Assembly (NCBI GenBank): GCA_005239605.1
Contig: SBBS01000079.1
Span: forward strand, 1-8,147
DNA length: 8,147 nucleotides
Reading direction: 5' to 3'
Source: a bacterium
GTDB lineage: Bacteria; Patescibacteriota; Minisyncoccia; Ryanbacterales; 2-02-FULL-48-12
A program made the translations under genes and the position numbers. Every line of letters starts with the position of its first letter. Positions within the stretch are counted from its first letter, which is position 1. The notes under the pieces are model-generated. The model was not told the DNA's origin. It did not search any database and worked only from the letters and a program-made list of their open reading frames with translations. This document shows, piece after piece, positions 4,894 through 8,147 of the stretch.

Positions 4894-5612
4894 TGCAAAA
4901 AGGTTTTAGTTTCGTAGGAATACTTATAGTAGTTGGCATTATTGTCGTAGCAGGCGCGGCGTGGTACACGCTGGATACTGGAATCTGGAAACTGGATACC
5001 GGAGGCAGTGATGAAGAATTCACCGCTTGCTCCCAAGAAGCCCTACAATGTCCTGATGGCAGTTATGTAAGCCGCACCGGCCCCAACTGCGTATTTGCAG
5101 AATGTCCAACCTTGGAGGTTGGACAAGATGTCGGAGAGATAGACATGAGTAATTGGAAAACCTACCGCAATGAGGAGTACGGGTTTGAAATGAAATATAA
5201 TGATGTATGGGGTGTGAAGGAGTGTTACTCATTCGAGATTTATTTCGGTACACAAGACGAGTTGGAGTTTCCATGTGATTATGAGGGAGCAATATCGGCT
5301 TATCCATCGGCGAAGCCATCAATTTATGTAAGTGTCGGAACAGACACCACACTGGAAAATATTGATCACGAAATCAAGGCGATAAAAGCCGGCCTCGAAG
5401 ATGGTGTGTCACAATCCAGTATTTATATAGATGGTAGTGAAGCTATTGTTATTCGTGGAAAGGAAGTGGTGAACCGACGCCAACATGTGCATGTGCTATT
5501 GTCTCATGGTAAATATCGATATGTATTAGAATATTTTGAATACGGAGATGCAGATCAGGAGTACCTTACTGTTTTTGATCGAATGCTTACTACTTTTAAA
5601 TTCTTACCATAA
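4893..5612 (+). CDS. Membrane-anchored pilin-like/Cys-rich protein of unknown function
   Basis: A 239-residue protein from the ATG at 4893, which overlaps the PIN stop by one base; an ATG at 4887 adds only Met-Val. The N-terminus MQKGFSFVGILIVVGIIVVAGA is a short basic segment with G4-F5 and a hydrophobic helix (5-24), resembling a class III/type IV prepilin signal, although E at +5 is missing. A low-complexity stretch LDTGIWKLDTGG (27-38) follows, encoded by 7-bp repeats. Then comes a cysteine segment, C46, C53, C66 and C71 with CPDGSYVSRTGPNC (53-66), which is common in CPR secreted proteins. The rest (86-239) begins WKTYRNEEYGFEMKYNDVW and looks like a beta-rich extracellular domain of the PsbP-like sort, with two more cysteines (C111, C128). 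No enzymatic motif is seen. Function unknown; location probably outside the cell and anchored by the helix. Confidence 0.85.
   Translation: MQKGFSFVGILIVVGIIVVAGAAWYTLDTGIWKLDTGGSDEEFTACSQEALQCPDGSYVSRTGPNCVFAECPTLEVGQDVGEIDMSNWKTYRNEEYGFEMKYNDVWGVKECYSFEIYFGTQDELEFPCDYEGAISAYPSAKPSIYVSVGTDTTLENIDHEIKAIKAGLEDGVSQSSIYIDGSEAIVIRGKEVVNRRQHVHVLLSHGKYRYVLEYFEYGDADQEYLTVFDRMLTTFKFLP
4973..5000. repeat. In-frame 7-bp repeat array inside the pilin-like gene
   Basis: Four consecutive words of 7 bases: GGATACT, GGAATCT, GGAAACT, GGATACC, followed by GGA. They encode the LDTGIWKLDTG linker just after the membrane helix. Since 7 is not a multiple of 3, three words are needed for an in-frame peptide period, giving LDTG...LDTG. 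The truncated copy at 3978 lacks this array. Confidence 0.8.
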
Positions 5613-5647
5613 CTTTTCACTTTGCACTTTTAACTTTGAACTTTCAT
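5613..5647. repeat. 7-bp repeat array between the pilin-like gene and atpG
   Basis: Five consecutive words fill the spacer exactly from the stop codon at 5612: CTTTTCA, CTTTGCA, CTTTTAA, CTTTGAA, CTTTCAT. One T follows and then the atpG ATG. There is therefore no room for a Shine-Dalgarno site, and none is present. Confidence 0.85.
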
Positions 5648-5648
5648 T

Positions 5649-6614
5649 ATGCAATCCCTCCAAACAATAAAACGCCGCATCAAGAGCGTAAAAAATATCG
5701 GGCAGATCACCAAAGCGATGGAGTTGGTGGCGGCCACTAAAATGCGCAAATCGCAGGAAGCGGCTTTGTTGTCGCGGCCCTATGCGTACGCCGCGCTTGA
5801 GTTTTTGGCAAATCTTTCGCGCGCATCTAGCGATTATATACCTCGCTTGCTGGAGAAACGGCCGGTTGAAAAAACGGCTGTTGTGGTTGTCGCATCCGAC
5901 AAAGGCCTTACGGGGTCGTTTAACAGCGCGGTATTTCGCGCGTTTGAAAAATATGCAGGCGGCAATGATATCGGAAGTCCGACTTCCGCAAATTTGCGAA
6001 AGTCGGACTTCCGATATATAGCAGTGGGGCAGAAAGCAGTCTTGTATCTTAGGCGGCGCACGGGGACAGTGGAGCAATCCTTTGTAAAATTTGGTGACTA
6101 TATCACTGTGGAAGAAGTGCGTCCACTTGCGGATTATTTGATTTCCGGGTATCTTGAGAAAACATGGGATCGGGTTTTGGTCTTTTATACTAATTTTCGG
6201 AGCGCGTTGCGCCAGGATGTTGTTATGCGGGAATTGTTCCCGGTTACCTTTAAGAAATTAAAAGAGACAGCGGAAGAAATTATTCCGCAAACAGGAAGAT
6301 ACGCCGAGGAAGGGCATGGCGCATTATTCCAATCAACCGCGCATGCAACAGAAAAAGAGTATATTATTGAACCGTCTCCTGAAGCGGTGCTTGAGGAACT
6401 GGTACCCCATCTTATTGTAATGCAGGTATACCATATTATTTTAGAAGCGAACGCGTCGGAACACGCCGCGCGCCGCCTAGCCATGAAAAACGCGTCGGAT
6501 AACGCTTCTGAAATTGTTGATACGCTGACGCTGGAATATAACAAGTCGCGGCAGGCCGGCATTACGAAAGAACTTACGGAAATAACAAGCGGCGCGGAGG
6601 CAATCAGTAATTAA
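5649..6614 (+). CDS. atpG: F-type ATP synthase subunit gamma
   Basis: Central shaft of F1, a coiled coil inside the alpha3-beta3 ring that couples c-ring rotation to catalysis. At 321 residues it is longer than the usual 285-295. The N-terminal helix carries the family signature (TIKRRIKSVKNIGQITKAMELVAATKMRKSQ, 6-36). The Rossmann-like domain follows with VVVVASDKGLTGSFNSAVF (78-96), and the C-terminal helix ends with TLTLEYNKSRQAGITKELTEITSGAEA. Part of the extra length is a 17-codon segment (107-123) that is a DNA palindrome and falls between the KYAG helix and the RYIAVGQKA strand, probably in a surface loop. The frame is intact throughout. The ATG at 5649 gives the normal N-terminus. Two damaged copies of its 5' end lie upstream in the insertion. 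Confidence 0.96.
   Translation: MQSLQTIKRRIKSVKNIGQITKAMELVAATKMRKSQEAALLSRPYAYAALEFLANLSRASSDYIPRLLEKRPVEKTAVVVVASDKGLTGSFNSAVFRAFEKYAGGNDIGSPTSANLRKSDFRYIAVGQKAVLYLRRRTGTVEQSFVKFGDYITVEEVRPLADYLISGYLEKTWDRVLVFYTNFRSALRQDVVMRELFPVTFKKLKETAEEIIPQTGRYAEEGHGALFQSTAHATEKEYIIEPSPEAVLEELVPHLIVMQVYHIILEANASEHAARRLAMKNASDNASEIVDTLTLEYNKSRQAGITKELTEITSGAEAISN
5968..6017. repeat. 50-bp near-perfect palindrome inserted in frame in atpG
   Basis: The two 25-base halves (5968-5992 and 5993-6017) are reverse complements with one mismatch. The motif GGAAGTCCGACTTCC (5973-5987) has its inverse in the second half, and the centre GCAAATTTGC is itself a perfect palindrome. It encodes DIGSPTSANLRKSDFRY (gamma residues 107-123), which disrupts an otherwise recognisable helix-to-strand connection without a stop or frameshift. 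It resembles the in-gene palindromic elements known from Rickettsia in behaviour, not necessarily in origin. Confidence 0.9.
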
Positions 6615-6687
6615 AATTTTCAATGTTCTAATTTTCAATTATTGAAATTTGAATAATTGGATTATTGATTGATAATTGAAAATTAAG
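6615..6687. repeat. AT-rich spacer with loose 7-bp words and an inverted repeat
   Basis: The spacer before atpD is made of ATTGA/TTCAAT-like words recurring at roughly 7-base steps (for example TTATTGA, AATTTGA, ATAATTG at 39-59 past 6600). AATTTTCAATTAT (6630-6642) and ATAATTGAAAATT (6672-6684) are exact reverse complements separated by 29 bases, so the transcript could form a weak AT stem. No Shine-Dalgarno site precedes atpD. Confidence 0.6.
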
Positions 6688-6695
6688 ATACATGT

Positions 6696-8048
6696 ATGCA
6701 AGGTAAAATCATCCAAATAACAGGACCGGTTGTTGATGTGGAATTTAAGGAAGGGCGCATGCCGCCGCTTTTTAACGCGCTTACCATACAACATGGTGAG
6801 CGAACTGTGCTGTTGGAAGCAGTGAAACATTTGGAGCCGGGCCGGGTGCGCGCGATATCTCTTGCTTCTACCGATGGTCTTCGGCGCGGTATGGAAGTAA
6901 CGGATATCGGTGAGCAAATTACGGTGCCTGTGGGACCGGAAGTATTGGGGCATATTTTTGACGTATTGGGCAATACTCTTGAGACAAAAAATGTTTCGTT
7001 CAAAAAGCGCTGGCCTATTCATCGTACCGCGCCTCCGCTTACGGAACAGTCTACGGAGACGGAAATTTTTGAAACGGGCATCAAAGTTATTGATCTTATG
7101 GCGCCGATTATAAAAGGCGGCAAAGTGGGGTTGTTTGGCGGCGCGGGCGTTGGCAAGACCGTTCTTTTACAGGAACTTATCCGCAATGTTGCCGAGGAGT
7201 CGGGAGGCGCGTCCGTGTTTGCGGGCGTGGGGGAACGGAGCCGCGAAGGAAACGACTTGTATCACGAAATGCTTGAATCCGGCGTTATTTCAAAAACCGC
7301 GCTTGTGTTTGGACAAATGAACGAAGTGCCGGGCGCGCGGCTTCGCGTGGCGTTTTCCGCGCTTACGATGGCCGAGTATTTTCGCGATGAAGAAAAGAAA
7401 AACGTGCTTTTGTTTATAGACAACATCTTTCGTTTTTCACAGGCAGGGCTTGAAGTTTCAACCTTGCTTGGCCGCATGCCATCGGCAGTGGGATATCAAC
7501 CCACGCTCGCAACCGAAATGGGCGAATTGCAGGAACGCATCGCATCCACCAAACAAGGTTCTATTACATCAGTGCAGGCAATTTATGTTCCGGCGGATGA
7601 TATTACCGATCCCGCGCCCGCGACCACGTTCAGCCATTTGGATTCCACCATTGTTCTTAATCGCGCGCTTACGGAAATCGGCATTTATCCGGCGGTGGAT
7701 CCGCTGGCATCAACCTCCACGGCGCTTTCTCCCGCAATTGTAGGGCAGGAACATTACGATGTCGCGCGCGCGGTGCAAGGCGCGCTCCAACGATATAAAG
7801 AATTGCAGGATATCATCGCGATTTTGGGCATTGAAGAACTTTCGGAAGAAGATCGCCGCATTGTAAACCGGGCGCGGCGTATCCAAAACTTTCTTTCCCA
7901 GCCGTTCTTTGTTGCGGAAGTTTTTACGGGTACTAAAGGCGCGTTCGTAAAACGGGAAGACACCATTCAGGATTTTGCGGCCATTTTGGAAGGAAAGCAC
8001 GACGACAGATCGGAAAGTGATTTTTATATGAAAGGAGCATTAGAGTAA
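6696..8048 (+). CDS. atpD: F-type ATP synthase subunit beta (catalytic)
   Basis: Catalytic subunit of F1 that makes ATP from ADP and phosphate. The 450 residues are slightly below the usual 460-480. Landmarks: beta-barrel start GKIIQITGPVVDVEF (3-17); P-loop GGAGVGKT (148-155, K154); the catalytic glutamate E180 in GVGERSREGNDLYHEM; Walker B aspartate D242 in LLFIDNIFRFSQAG; the catch-loop region DDITDPAPATTFSHLD (301-316); the adenine-contacting Y354 in VGQEHYDVAR; and the epsilon-facing lever EELSEED (380-386), with Glu for the first Asp of the classical motif. All catalytic residues are present. The ATG at 6696 gives the normal N-terminus; another ATG at 6692 is out of frame. The stop is immediately followed by the flanking inverted repeat, and no atpC is seen. 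Confidence 0.98.
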   Translation: MQGKIIQITGPVVDVEFKEGRMPPLFNALTIQHGERTVLLEAVKHLEPGRVRAISLASTDGLRRGMEVTDIGEQITVPVGPEVLGHIFDVLGNTLETKNVSFKKRWPIHRTAPPLTEQSTETEIFETGIKVIDLMAPIIKGGKVGLFGGAGVGKTVLLQELIRNVAEESGGASVFAGVGERSREGNDLYHEMLESGVISKTALVFGQMNEVPGARLRVAFSALTMAEYFRDEEKKNVLLFIDNIFRFSQAGLEVSTLLGRMPSAVGYQPTLATEMGELQERIASTKQGSITSVQAIYVPADDITDPAPATTFSHLDSTIVLNRALTEIGIYPAVDPLASTSTALSPAIVGQEHYDVARAVQGALQRYKELQDIIAILGIEELSEEDRRIVNRARRIQNFLSQPFFVAEVFTGTKGAFVKREDTIQDFAAILEGKHDDRSESDFYMKGALE

Positions 8049-8147
8049 ATTAGACCTGTCCCTTAATAAATTTTCGGCTAAAAATTCCCGAAATCCGGCC
8101 GGGGCTTGGTGAAAATTTCTTGCGTTAGCCCTGCTAGCGCTTCAAAA
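8049..8147. repeat. Right copy of operon-flanking inverted repeat (cut by window end)
   Basis: It begins on the base after the atpD stop with ATTAGACCTGTCCC and is the reverse complement of 56-154 (96 of 99). The three differences are single transitions. The window ends at the apex of the palindrome, so the second half, corresponding to 1-55, presumably lies just beyond. Its transcript would begin one arm of a long imperfect hairpin directly after the last gene, so it could act as a terminator or mRNA 3' end; there is no classical U-run in view. Confidence 0.93.

Noticed and set aside
5604..6077. 157-codon minus-strand frame over the start of atpG
   Set aside because: Antisense of atpG; its SKLKVQSEKLW end is just the translated 7-bp array.

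Overview
The window is an F-type ATP synthase operon from what looks like a Candidate Phyla Radiation (Patescibacteria, Parcubacteria-like) bacterium. The grounds are the short and divergent AtpH, the near absence of Shine-Dalgarno sites, small proteins with cysteine-rich CPDGSY-type segments, an AbiEii-like toxin pair, and degenerate 7-bp repeat arrays in the spacers. The lineage is inferred from gene style, not from a marker gene. TGA is used as a stop (atpF, the nucleotidyltransferase) and does not occur inside the genes, so this is code 11 rather than the TGA=Gly code.

Layout, all genes on the + strand: a palindromic repeat (1-154); atpE, atpF, atpH and atpA (224-2906), tightly packed; a roughly 2.7-kb insertion between atpA and atpG (2907-5648); atpG (5649-6614) and atpD (6696-8048); then the inverse copy of the first repeat from 8049 to the window end. 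The six subunits seen are c, b, delta, alpha, gamma and beta. Subunit a (atpB) and epsilon (atpC) are not in the window. The c-subunit has the proton-type carboxylate site without Na+ ligands.

The insertion is the unusual part. It contains two successive units of the same design: a fragment of the 5' end of atpG, then a toxin-antitoxin-like gene pair, then a gene beginning MQKGF with a pilin-like hydrophobic N-terminus. Unit 1 is fragment A (3011-3078), a small putative antitoxin plus an AbiEii-like nucleotidyltransferase, and a 30-codon MQKGF remnant. Unit 2 is fragment B (4074-4277, interrupted), a VapB-like antitoxin plus PIN toxin, and a full-length 239-residue MQKGF protein. The complete atpG follows. 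Fragments A and B share the same 1-base deletion and the same four third-codon-position differences from the intact atpG. This suggests a donor atpG that had diverged under selection, and a cassette that uses the atpG 5' end as its landing site.

Three further layers of small repeats lie on top of this: a 139-bp MITE-like element with 22-bp terminal inverted repeats and an 8-bp target duplication inside fragment B; a 50-bp near-perfect palindrome inserted in frame inside atpG (17 codons); and arrays of 7-bp words at four or five places. The whole atpE-atpD block lies between 99-bp inverted repeats (96/99 identical within the window).
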